Source: Acanthaster planci
Taxonomy: Eukaryota > Echinodermata > Asteroidea > Valvatida > Acanthasteridae
NCBI RefSeq assembly: GCF_001949145.1
Contig: NW_019091385.1
Span: 714,542-778,541 of the forward strand
Length of the DNA stretch: 64,000 bases
Reading direction: 5' to 3'
This document shows, one piece after another, positions 61,701-64,000 of the stretch. The translations under genes and the position numbers were made by a program. Under the pieces are notes generated by a model. The model was not told the DNA's origin and searched no databases. It worked only from the letters and a program-made list of their open reading frames with translations. Numbering within the stretch: the first letter of the stretch is position 1; each line of letters starts with the position of its first letter.

Positions 61701-61930
61701 CAGCTCTCTCATTCCGATCAGCAGCGGGGGCTTCCCCGGCTGCCACCTCCTCCGCAACAAGCTCTACCCAGAACCACCTGGCCAGTGCCCATCTCAGGAT
61801 CCCATCACCCCACCTGGGACCCACCAGGGGGCCATCACCGGTACCCGGTCCAGGGATATCTTGTGTCCGTGACAGAGAACCTGCACCATTGCTATCTTCT
61901 CAGTATGAGACCTTATCAGATAGCGATTAA
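16618..61930 (+). CDS. NCOR: Nuclear receptor corepressor (NCOR/SMRT/SMRTER family), complete coding gene model, 29 exons
   Basis: This is a scaffold protein that in this family bridges unliganded nuclear receptors to the HDAC3-TBL1-GPS2 deacetylase complex in the nucleus. Coding exons are 16618-16773, 19149-19258, 20056-20245, 26267-26428, 26584-26703, 27182-27238, 31749-31801, 34044-34110, 35343-35428, 36114-36200, 37274-37449, 38096-38238, 40130-40320, 43595-43851, 44367-44529, 48836-48951, 49251-49349, 49946-49999, 50858-51003, 51143-52211, 53724-54483, 54879-55087, 55594-55806, 56092-56244, 56719-56769, 56894-57183, 57626-58256, 58598-58705 and 59325-61930. Every intron is GT-AG and every phase closes, giving 8523 nt (2840 residues plus TAA). 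Human NCOR1/2 are about 2440-2520 residues. Family assignment rests on SLLSEF, the DAD/SANT1, SANT2, DSSATCSADE, GSI-QGTP repeats, CoRNR boxes and the C-terminus. The start is the first ATG of the exon with NCOR-like sequence; the exon stays open upstream, so a further 5' exon is possible. No EST or RNA evidence was available. Confidence 0.93.
16774..19148 (+). other. NCOR intron 1
   Basis: 2375 nt, gtaatg...cacag. AT-rich; no coding or repeat feature recognised. Confidence 0.85.
19149..19258 (+). CDS. NCOR: NCOR exon 2 (residues 53-89, RRRPSLLSEF motif)
   Basis: Acceptor attcacag and donor CG|gtaagg; enters phase 0 and leaves phase 2. It encodes AAVDYR followed by RRRPSLLSEFQ at residues 70-80. 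This is the most recognisable N-terminal signature of the NCOR family, part of repression domain 1. Confidence 0.92.
19259..20055 (+). other. NCOR intron 2
   Basis: 797 nt, gtaagg...ttcag. Nothing further seen. Confidence 0.88.
20056..20245 (+). CDS. NCOR: NCOR exon 3 (residues 89-152)
   Basis: Acceptor cttcag, donor AAG|gtacaa; phase 2 to 0. It carries YYSFEP and PKRPRL, matching the short conserved patches that follow SLLSEF in NCOR1, and a Thr/Glu-rich stretch between them. KRPRL could serve as a basic nuclear-localisation patch (inference). Confidence 0.9.
23443..23741 (-). mobile_element. Foldback element, copy 1
   Basis: Internally inverted: gattcggggcaagcttttgc near the left is mirrored by gcgaaagcttgccctgaata near the right. 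Most of the element is the inverted counterpart of 42851-43187. Shared stretches include aacaatacactgtt and ccagtctattccagagatgg. Confidence 0.7.
24434..24682. mobile_element. TIR element, copy B (NCOR intron 3)
   Basis: The ends tgggtaattccagaaataag and the complement of gaggaattaccca form the TIR. The interior carries gtgtgacatttttgtgtccc and gtgactgggacac, as in the other copies. Confidence 0.8.
26054..26234. mobile_element. TIR element, copy C, shortened, beside the NCOR exon 4 acceptor
   Basis: Starts tgggtcattctgtaaatttt and keeps the ctgtccctgttacaccagac core. It is only about 180 bp and ends in aaatttatgacctaggt about 30 bp before the exon 4 acceptor at 26267. Confidence 0.65.
26267..26428 (+). 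CDS. NCOR: NCOR exon 4 (residues 153-206, RD1 coiled coil)
   Basis: Acceptor tttcag and donor CAG|gtaaca, phase 0 on both sides. Residues 178-206 (KEGLIQSMERVDREIAKV and onward to KLKKKQ) form the amphipathic helix. In SMRT/NCOR it packs with GPS2 and TBL1 in the core repressor complex. A TIR-type repeat (26054-26234) lies only about 30 bp upstream of the acceptor. Confidence 0.95.
26584..26703 (+). CDS. NCOR: NCOR exon 5 (residues 207-246, end of RD1 helix)
   Basis: Continues the helix (QELEERAAKPP), then a Pro-rich linker and the conserved IQVIYAENR; donor AGG|gtgagt; phase 0 to 0. The acceptor is a tandem aagcag, so splicing at 26580 instead of 26583 would add one Gln. Confidence 0.93.
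26704..27181 (+). other. NCOR intron 5
   Basis: 478 nt with a strong T-rich 3' end. No other feature seen. Confidence 0.88.
27182..27238 (+). CDS. NCOR: NCOR exon 6 (residues 247-265)
   Basis: A 57-nt exon with acceptor tttatcag and donor TTG|gtaagt, phase 0 to 0. RKAEAAHKMLANLGP matches the RKKAEEAHKI...GLGP segment of vertebrate NCOR. It is symmetric, so skipping would keep frame. Confidence 0.92.
27239..31748 (+). other. NCOR intron 6
   Basis: 4510 nt. It contains a degenerate repeat region (about 27545-27760). The remainder has no recognised gene, RNA or element. Confidence 0.85.
27545..27760 (+). repeat. Degenerate tandem repeat
   Basis: Successive units of the type catggccaaat-gtccaaaaa-ctagtcctta, roughly 45 bp long and poorly conserved. 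Confidence 0.5.
31749..31801 (+). CDS. NCOR: NCOR exon 7 (residues 266-283)
   Basis: A 53-nt exon with acceptor acttttag and donor AC|gtgagt, phase 0 to 2. MYNQPSDSEQYQENLK is a close match to the YNQPSD...ENIKT segment of NCOR1. Confidence 0.93.
31802..34043 (+). other. NCOR intron 7
   Basis: 2242 nt, gtgagt...cccag. Nothing recognised. Confidence 0.85.
34044..34110 (+). CDS. NCOR: NCOR exon 8 (residues 283-305)
   Basis: Acceptor ctttcccag, donor AGG|gtgtgt; phase 2 to 0. Encodes NLEMRRKLILFFKRRNSARK, the basic helix corresponding to MRKKLILFFKRRNHARK in NCOR1. Confidence 0.93.
34111..35342 (+). other. NCOR intron 8
   Basis: 1232 nt, gtgtgt...cacag. Nothing recognised. Confidence 0.85.
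35343..35428 (+). CDS. NCOR: NCOR exon 9 (residues 306-334)
   Basis: Acceptor gatcacag, donor AA|gtaagc; phase 0 to 2. ERYLCQRYDYLFDKWEKR and ENNPKRK match the CQRYD...WEKK...ENNPRRK segment of NCOR1 with no length difference. Confidence 0.94.
35429..36113 (+). other. NCOR intron 9
   Basis: 685 nt, gtaagc...gcag. Nothing recognised apart from a short duplicated gacaatcaca at about 35809-35828. Confidence 0.85.
36114..36200 (+). CDS. NCOR: NCOR exon 10 (residues 334-363)
   Basis: Acceptor tttcgcag, donor AG|gtagga; phase 2 to 2. Encodes REYFEKQFPEIRKQREQQER, nearly identical to vertebrate NCOR, a long charged helix before the DAD. Confidence 0.95.
36201..37273 (+). other. NCOR intron 10
   Basis: 1073 nt, largely occupied by the palindromic element at 36748-36956. 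A short tandem of agggaattgttaccgcaca occurs near 37170-37209, and a long T-run precedes the acceptor. Confidence 0.85.
36748..36956. mobile_element. Near-perfect palindromic MITE
   Basis: Both ends are ttatataa. The arms of about 95 bp share the inverted stretches gtatattaataagcactgta and agtgcttgtc...ttcacaagctta, separated by a short aagtaagc-rich centre. The transcribed element would fold into one long hairpin. Confidence 0.85.
37274..37449 (+). CDS. NCOR: NCOR exon 11 (residues 363-422, approach to DAD)
   Basis: Preceded by a T-rich tract and ggttcccag; donor G|gtatag; phase 2 to 1. It carries NIARSDAELAEIVDGLNEQE and the DAD N-terminal signature FDAEQRKVKFINKNG. This segment is the start of the deacetylase-activating domain that recruits and switches on HDAC3. 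Confidence 0.95.
37450..38095 (+). other. NCOR intron 11
   Basis: 646 nt between the two DAD/SANT1 exons; it houses the long hairpin at 37775-38037. Confidence 0.88.
37775..38037. repeat. Long inverted-repeat hairpin
   Basis: The left arm, including taaggtggaaagcttgcggc and gcaaggatacgatctcttt, is mirrored at 37921-38037 by aaagagatcgtatccttgca and ccgcaagctttccacctta. The arms exceed 100 bp with few mismatches and the loop at about 37910-37922 is tiny (gaagagttcctc). No TSD was recognised. Confidence 0.88.
38096..38238 (+). CDS. NCOR: NCOR exon 12 (residues 422-469, DAD/SANT1 first part)
   Basis: Phase 1 to 0, donor AAG|gtaggg; the acceptor is the less usual ctccccaag. WDDEEKEIFREKFILHPKNF and LVASFLERK give SANT1 helices 1-2. 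The Lys in REKF is at the position I associate with the inositol-tetrakisphosphate/HDAC3 contact in SMRT. Confidence 0.95.
38239..40129 (+). other. NCOR intron 12
   Basis: 1891 nt. A stretch at about 39405-39465 resembles 6690-6765 (gtaaaatc-tattgaaattggaggat), suggesting a shared dispersed repeat. Otherwise empty. Confidence 0.8.
40130..40320 (+). CDS. NCOR: NCOR exon 13 (residues 470-533, SANT1 end)
   Basis: Acceptor caaatccag, donor CA|gtaagt; phase 0 to 2. SIADCVLYYYQTKKNESYK completes SANT1. Tyr478-Tyr479 and Lys482-Lys483 correspond to the Tyr-Tyr and Lys-Lys pairs of SMRT that contact HDAC3 and the inositol phosphate. HDAC3 activation should therefore be conserved. A basic stretch (KRKKG) and an acidic tail follow. 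Confidence 0.95.
40443..40600 (+). mobile_element. tRNA-derived SINE-like element
   Basis: Pol III promoter-like boxes: tagcgtagtgatcagg as box A (from about 40450) and ggtttgaatc as box B (40495-40504). A tail with gtgtccttgggcaaatcatg follows, common in invertebrate SINEs. The target-site duplication was not resolved. Confidence 0.55.
42851..43187 (+). mobile_element. Foldback element, copy 2 (NCOR intron 13)
   Basis: The ends gcgagttaaatttaaat and the complement of gggtcaaagttaactcacg form the terminal palindrome. The interior has gattcggggcaagcttttgc and its partner gcaaaagctttccccaa. It lies in the opposite orientation to the copy at 23443. Confidence 0.72.
43595..43851 (+). CDS. NCOR: NCOR exon 14 (residues 533-619, Lys/Glu/Asp-rich linker)
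   Basis: Acceptor gttcaacag, donor T|gtgagt; phase 2 to 1. Composition is almost entirely K, E, D and S (KDKDKSAKDKDKVKEE at the start). It corresponds in position and character to the charged low-complexity linker after SANT1 in NCOR1. Probably unstructured. Confidence 0.92.
43852..44366 (+). other. NCOR intron 14
   Basis: 515 nt, gtgagt...ctcag. Nothing recognised. Confidence 0.87.
44367..44529 (+). CDS. NCOR: NCOR exon 15 (residues 619-673, Cys-rich module part 1)
   Basis: Acceptor tatctcag, donor AG|gtgggt; phase 1 to 2. It encodes Cys624-x2-Cys627, Cys645 and Cys662-x2-Cys665-x-Cys667 (RVCSRCRCRSIK). The spacing suggests zinc ligands. It lies between SANT1 and SANT2, where I recall no such module in human NCOR1/2. 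Reading frame and phases tie it firmly to the flanking exons. Confidence 0.9.
47001..47105 (+). repeat. 35-bp tandem triplication
   Basis: Three exact-length units acctcagatagcacctggtg...ccttgtaagt with single-base differences. Each unit ends in a potential donor (ttgtaagt), but no acceptor is present. Confidence 0.93.
47925..47942 (+). CDS. NCOR: Candidate 18-nt in-frame NCOR microexon
   Basis: An 18-nt segment between a pyrimidine-rich acceptor (gtctttgattttag) and a perfect donor (CG|gtaagt). It would splice phase 2 to phase 2 between exons 15 and 16 and insert six residues, reading R-MNMTRR-CPMPFC across the junction. Length, phase and both splice sites fit, but no RNA evidence was available. 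It may be constitutive or alternative. Confidence 0.5.
48836..48951 (+). CDS. NCOR: NCOR exon 16 (residues 673-712, Cys-rich module part 2)
   Basis: Acceptor tctattgcag, donor G|gtaagt; phase 2 to 1. It encodes CPMPFCKTPRRRVRRLK (Cys674-x4-Cys679 followed by a strongly basic run), then LPAKWAELP and a further Cys708. The basic run could contact nucleic acid or chromatin (inference). Confidence 0.9.
49251..49349 (+). CDS. NCOR: NCOR exon 17 (residues 712-745, Cys-rich module part 3)
   Basis: Acceptor ataaacacag; phase 1 to 1. LPVDQITNKCCAACFNRIAR supplies Cys722-Cys723-x2-Cys726 and ends the module. The donor at 49350 (TCTG|gtacaa) is weak. A second one at 49383 (CCAG|gtcgat) would lengthen the exon by 33 nt in the same phase, adding eleven Pro/Gly-rich residues. 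Confidence 0.88.
49350..49945 (+). other. NCOR intron 17
   Basis: 596 nt. It contains a second possible exon 17 donor (49383) and a compact palindrome at 49766-49816. Confidence 0.85.
49766..49816. repeat. Small perfect palindrome
   Basis: ctgcagagaattgcttagca is followed by its reverse complement attctctgcag, and the half unit is then repeated once more. Confidence 0.75.
49946..49999 (+). CDS. NCOR: NCOR exon 18 (residues 745-763, SANT2 helix 1)
   Basis: A 54-nt exon with acceptor tctttcacag and donor G|gttggt, phase 1 to 1. ETSRWTEEEMEIAKDG is nearly identical to the beginning of SANT2 in NCOR1. Because the exon is symmetric, skipping would delete SANT2 helix 1 without a frameshift. Confidence 0.95.
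50000..50857 (+). other. NCOR intron 18
   Basis: 858 nt, gttggt...acaaag. It splits SANT2. Nothing else recognised. Confidence 0.87.
50858..51003 (+). CDS. NCOR: NCOR exon 19 (residues 763-811, SANT2 helices 2-3)
   Basis: Acceptor is tacaaag (AAG type), donor AAG|gtattt; phase 1 to 0. LLKHGRDWASISKAVGTKT and AQCKNFYFNYKRKFNL complete SANT2, the histone-tail-binding module in this family, followed by an acidic-basic helix. Confidence 0.96.
51143..52211 (+). CDS. NCOR: NCOR exon 20 (residues 812-1168, long disordered region)
   Basis: A 1069-nt exon with acceptor ttttttacag and donor G|gttagt, phase 0 to 1. It opens with an acidic Ser/Asp tract. The middle has a 27-residue tandem duplication (51611-51772) containing PSLNAEMLPSRAELP. 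The stretch DDSSATCSADE at residues 1029-1039 is a conserved NCOR motif. The end, NPTLAEFLGMEGKEVNNIKD, looks helical and ordered. A pogo-like MITE begins 45 bp after the donor. Confidence 0.93.
51611..51772 (+). repeat. NCOR: 81-bp (27-residue) coding tandem duplication in exon 20
   Basis: Two adjacent units begin cctcccaggccttcctctca and end ctccct-ttggc/cctggc. They encode two near-identical copies of PPRPSSQ-x-(D/E)QPSLNAEM-LPSRAELP. Only a few bases differ, so the duplication is recent. Confidence 0.93.
52212..53723 (+). other. NCOR intron 20
   Basis: 1512 nt; about 45% is the pogo-like MITE. The rest is unremarkable. Confidence 0.87.
52257..52939. mobile_element. pogo/Tigger-like non-autonomous DNA transposon, copy 2
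   Basis: Starts CAGTGGAACGCGGCTATAAC and ends gtatagcggcgttccactg, flanked by TA on both sides. It shares long stretches with copy 1 (tgtctaa, gaagtgcaccctcttgtgat) but has a longer interior, about 683 bp in all. It sits 45 bp downstream of the NCOR exon 20 donor. Confidence 0.88.
53724..54483 (+). CDS. NCOR: NCOR exon 21 (residues 1168-1421)
   Basis: Acceptor actttgcag, donor AG|gtaatt; phase 1 to 2. Rich in Ser, Pro, Arg and Gln. Near the end come PPPPPLINKLSPKP and the first GSITQGTP repeat (residues 1402-1409), matching the PPPPLIP...GSISQGTP region of NCOR1. No globular domain is visible. Confidence 0.93.
54484..54878 (+). other. NCOR intron 21
   Basis: 395 nt, gtaatt...tccag. Nothing recognised. 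Confidence 0.87.
54879..55087 (+). CDS. NCOR: NCOR exon 22 (residues 1421-1491)
   Basis: Acceptor acttctccag, donor G|gtatgt; phase 2 to 1. YDGLLVKGQ aligns with the EGLLVRAQ segment of NCOR1. Two more repeats, GSITQGTP (1453-1460) and GSIVRGVP (1471-1478), follow a poly-Gly run. Confidence 0.92.
55088..55593 (+). other. NCOR intron 22
   Basis: 506 nt. From about 55316 to 55530 it is a low-complexity (tgg/tga) stretch with many ggtgatggtgg-type units. Confidence 0.87.
55594..55806 (+). CDS. NCOR: NCOR exon 23 (residues 1491-1562)
   Basis: Acceptor accacgcatag, donor G|gtaggc; phase 1 to 1, symmetric (213 nt). TIYDNPLARRSPVYVDTSGT corresponds to the YDDTSARRTPVSY stretch of NCOR1, a conserved island in disordered sequence. 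Confidence 0.92.
56092..56244 (+). CDS. NCOR: NCOR exon 24 (residues 1562-1613)
   Basis: Acceptor attctacag, donor G|gtaagt; phase 1 to 1, symmetric (153 nt). NPFERPMPHLPVDASAMYLA and HQDYMNS match the SPFDPH...LPTHLDPAM...AYLFQRQ region of NCOR1. Confidence 0.9.
56245..56718 (+). other. NCOR intron 24
   Basis: 474 nt, gtaagt...tgcag. Loosely repeated actggc-agtgatt phrases occur near 56300-56410. Nothing else recognised. Confidence 0.87.
56719..56769 (+). CDS. NCOR: NCOR exon 25 (residues 1613-1630), first copy of a duplicated exon
   Basis: A 51-nt symmetric exon, phase 1 to 1, acceptor tggtgcag and donor G|gtactt. It encodes GDFATAKQMSQRTSTIA, almost the same as the start of the next exon (GDYATAKQMSQ). 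The equivalent NCOR1 segment (NDYITSQQM) occurs once, to my knowledge. Confidence 0.82.
56894..57183 (+). CDS. NCOR: NCOR exon 26 (residues 1630-1726, Gln-rich)
   Basis: Acceptor gtttatcag, donor CCG|gttagt; phase 1 to 0. GDYATAKQMS is followed by a run of ten Gln coded by mixed CAG/CAA, then further Gln-rich helix-like sequence (ITQQMAQQMSQ) and LSPRRESPM. The LSPRE-like motif is also present in NCOR1. Confidence 0.9.
57184..57625 (+). other. NCOR intron 26
   Basis: 442 nt, gttagt...gacag. Nothing recognised. Confidence 0.87.
57626..58256 (+). CDS. NCOR: NCOR exon 27 (residues 1727-1937, His/Pro-rich)
   Basis: Acceptor cttgacag, donor G|gtaacc; phase 0 to 1. It has a long His/Pro/Ser-rich tract (HPSHSHLL, HPPHPSISPH), a poly-Gln run of eight, many HPG repeats and the fourth repeat, GSIMRGTP, at residues 1900-1907. 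The composition is low-complexity, but the frame is fixed by both neighbours. Confidence 0.9.
58257..58597 (+). other. NCOR intron 27
   Basis: 341 nt, gtaacc...gttag. The exon 27 frame stays open into it for a while, but no domain is encoded there. Confidence 0.85.
58598..58705 (+). CDS. NCOR: NCOR exon 28 (residues 1937-1973)
   Basis: A 108-nt symmetric exon, phase 1 to 1, acceptor ttgttag and donor G|gtgaca. EAFRTLVHVAASAETLG aligns with the DALAALVDAAASAPQM helix of NCOR1. Confidence 0.92.
58706..59324 (+). other. NCOR intron 28
   Basis: 619 nt; it contains TIR element copy D (59024-59272). Confidence 0.87.
59024..59272. mobile_element. TIR element, copy D (NCOR intron 28)
   Basis: Ends tgggtatttccagaaatcag and the complement of aatttctggaattaccca. 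It lies just upstream of the acceptor of the last coding exon. Part of it opens a frame that runs into exon 29 and could mislead gene prediction. Confidence 0.8.
59325..61930 (+). CDS. NCOR: NCOR exon 29 (residues 1973-2840, receptor-interaction region and C-terminus)
   Basis: Acceptor cattttcag; 2606 nt of coding sequence ending in TAA. TAANLIDVIITRSI carries a CoRNR box, IDVII at 2082-2086. LAEHIDTIISMGYN carries a second, IDTII at 2194-2198. A third candidate, IDRMI (2580-2584), lies about 50 residues after MRQCLMG (2531-2537), the remnant of the third vertebrate box. The rest is Ser-rich and disordered. The end, REPAPLLSSQYETLSDSD, is the family C-terminus. In SMRT its phosphorylated LSDSE-type motif binds the SPOC domain of SHARP/SPEN. 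Confidence 0.96.
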
Positions 61931-63480
61931 CCTAAAAGTTAGTGTAGAAATAGTGATGTAGCAGGTACCAACAGTGATACTAGGTATCAATAACTTGGTT
62001 ATTGACGTCGATCTCTCAAGTTGAAGAACATTTTAAGGTTGAAGTACATTTATTTTTATGAAGCCTCCCAGCTGATATGCACGTTATTGTGAAGAATGGT
62101 AAGGACATTTTGTTAAGCCATGCAGTGCTACTCGTATTCTCTGATCTAGTATTATCCATGGTGAAATAGCTTTCTTCTGATGCAAGTTTTCAGATGGATG
62201 GAAGAAAAAAATACTTTTGCCAAACAAGAGGTTGCTGCCCTCTCCTTTTTTTTAGTTTTCCCTTTTGAAAGAAACTGTCACGGCAAAGTAGTAATCCTTA
62301 AATAAAAAAAACTAGGACAAGAAACAATCATGGATCAGAATGTAAGAATGTTACTTTATTATTACCTTGTTGATGGAAGTAGCATGCAATTTTATTTTTC
62401 AGAAAATCTTATCTGTGTTAAATTAAAGTTCTTTTGTTTCTTTTAAGACAAATGTCCCAGACATTTTCCCATTCATGTATACTTCTGTTATAATGTAAAA
62501 AAAACCACTGTGATAACAGTCAAGTACATTTTGTTAGATATTTTTAGTTGTTTGTTTTACAGAGACGCTTGTGACTGAGACAAAACTGTGTCTGTTTTGT
62601 AATGGTTTCTTGTGTTGAGGGTTACAAGTCAATAGAAGTGATCACATGAATGTTTGTGATGGGACATGTATGTATCACTTAGCCAGTGTCCACATATGAT
62701 TTCCCAGTGTATGTGCACACGAAGATAGCAAATGCTGTTATGATTCAGCACAGCGCAGCCTCACTGTTACTAGAGGTGCACTTGGAGTGTAGCGACTCAA
62801 CCTGGATACAAAATGGTATATGTACAATATGATAAAGTGTGCATCACTGCACGGGGTGTCCATTTTGTGTCCAGAAATTACAGCAGTGGTTAAATCTGCT
62901 TAGCATAGGCAGGTTACCAGCTGCATGACATTTGTTCTGGTTGTCGGTGTATGCAGCGCTACCCATCTGTTATTGCATCAGGCTGTGCATGTTGGTTTAG
63001 CATGCACTCCAAAATCAGACACATTACCAGAAGAAAATTTGACATGCAAGTTCATTGCTTACAGAGAGCCCTTTGTCCGTAAACTTTACTCATTTTTTCT
63101 TGAGTATACTTTTGATTAGAGTTCCAAGTGCTGTCACCATGCCTAAAATTTGCTGTAAGTTATTAACAGCGTAAAATTTGTGTTTTCTTAAGATGCACTT
63201 GTATGATTGTAACACGACAAAAGGTATTGATGCTTTACTGCAAGGTAACGGTGATTTCTTTGTTGGCCAAAGTTGTATGACCACTGAATTGTTGCTTTGT
63301 CTTGTAATTCAGAACTCAACACCTAGGGTTTTGTTTGTGTTTTGGTTTTGTGTTTTTTGTGAAGAAAATGATGCGGGAAATATAAAGCATAAAAACATAA
63401 ATGTACAGATTTTCTGTTGGTGAAGATATTCATTAAAAACAATGACTGTTGTAAAAAATTTAGATTATAGATACTTTCAT
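61931..63480 (+). other. NCOR: Probable NCOR 3' UTR
   Basis: AT-rich sequence with no convincing coding frame follows the stop. Canonical AATAAA lies at 62301-62306 and ATTAAA variants at 62422-62427 and 63432-63437. A GT-rich stretch is seen around 63330-63360. The 3' end is therefore uncertain: short at about 62.3 kb or long at about 63.45 kb. Confidence 0.5.
62301..62306 (+). promoter_or_regulatory. Candidate polyadenylation signal AATAAA
   Basis: First canonical hexamer after the NCOR stop, about 370 nt downstream. It is followed by an A-run, so genomic A-richness alone could explain it. Confidence 0.45.
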
Positions 63481-64000
63481 TTTTTGCTTGTCAAGTAACT
63501 TGGTGGAGATACTGTCTTTTTTCTTTTAATTAATCTACTTTCATAACCACTTCCTGCCAGGAACTCCGGAATCGGAGACACATGTTTTATATGCGTGGCC
63601 GGGGTCTCCGGATTCGGACAAAGGAAACAGGGCCCTGTAACAAAAGACCGTACTCCAAACAAAAGACAAGGCTGATGGGAATTATCAACATTTTTCACTC
63701 TCAAAAGTGGTGATAATGCAGCCTTGTTTTGAAACCGTATACCAGGGTTTGGGGCATTGAGAGCGAGTGGATTACCACCGGGGATAAAAGCGCTCCACCA
63801 CTGTGGCAATGAGCCACACAGCACCAATGCACGCTAATCTGGCCCCTATTGAAAAGAGGTCAGCAGTGCACTGAGCTAGGTTCGTGAACAAAAGACAGTT
63901 GTATAACACCGCACAATCTGGGCTCTGTTTACAAGGCTGCAGGCCTGGCTGAAATACTCGGGTGTCAATGAAGGTCACCTGTCAACTTACAGTTGTGCCT
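63481..64000. other. Right flank, no recognised gene
   Basis: No coding exon is supported. A short inverted pair occurs at 63566-63623 (ctccggaatcggagac and gtctccggattcgg). Confidence 0.5.

Overview
The window is a piece of animal nuclear genome. It is dominated by one large intron-rich gene on the + strand, which I read as the single nuclear receptor corepressor (NCOR/SMRT/SMRTER family) of an invertebrate. All splice phases I assigned by hand close across 29 coding exons from 16618 to 61930. They give one open protein of 2840 residues, or 2846 if an 18-nt microexon at 47925-47942 is used. Exon-intron architecture, the SINE-like and MITE-like repeats and the very frequent TACATGTA-type palindromes suggest a marine invertebrate. 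A non-vertebrate deuterostome such as an echinoderm is my best guess, but the organism is inferred, not proven.

Layout. 1-3.3 kb: candidate exons of an unidentified gene on the - strand, starting at an ATG near 3308 and running off the left edge. 3.3-3.7 kb: a candidate bidirectional promoter with a CRE-like and a YY1-like site. 3.7-16.6 kb: no gene recognised; foldback elements, a 21-bp satellite (7203-7566), a pogo/Tigger-like MITE (12207-12714) and many TACATGTA runs. It is probably upstream sequence and/or a 5' UTR intron of NCOR. 16.6-61.9 kb: NCOR coding exons and introns. 61.9-63.5 kb: probable 3' UTR. 63.5-64 kb: nothing recognised.

Protein architecture: an N-terminal repression domain with the SLLSEF motif and a GPS2/TBL1-type coiled coil (exons 1-10); the HDAC3-activating DAD/SANT1 (exons 11-13) with the inositol-phosphate-contacting Tyr-Tyr and Lys-Lys pairs intact; a Lys/Glu-rich linker (exon 14); a cysteine-rich, probably zinc-binding module between the SANTs (exons 15-17) that I do not recall from human NCOR1/2; SANT2 (exons 18-19); a long disordered middle with GSI-QGTP-type repeats (exons 20-27); and a C-terminal receptor-interaction region (exon 29). 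That last region has two clear CoRNR boxes, a divergent third, and the conserved LSDSD end expected to bind SPEN/SHARP-type SPOC domains.

The most interesting points are the Cys-rich inter-SANT module with its in-frame microexon, a tandem exon duplication (exons 25/26), a 27-residue internal tandem duplication in exon 20, the altered third CoRNR box, and several dispersed inverted-repeat elements, one lying just upstream of an exon acceptor.
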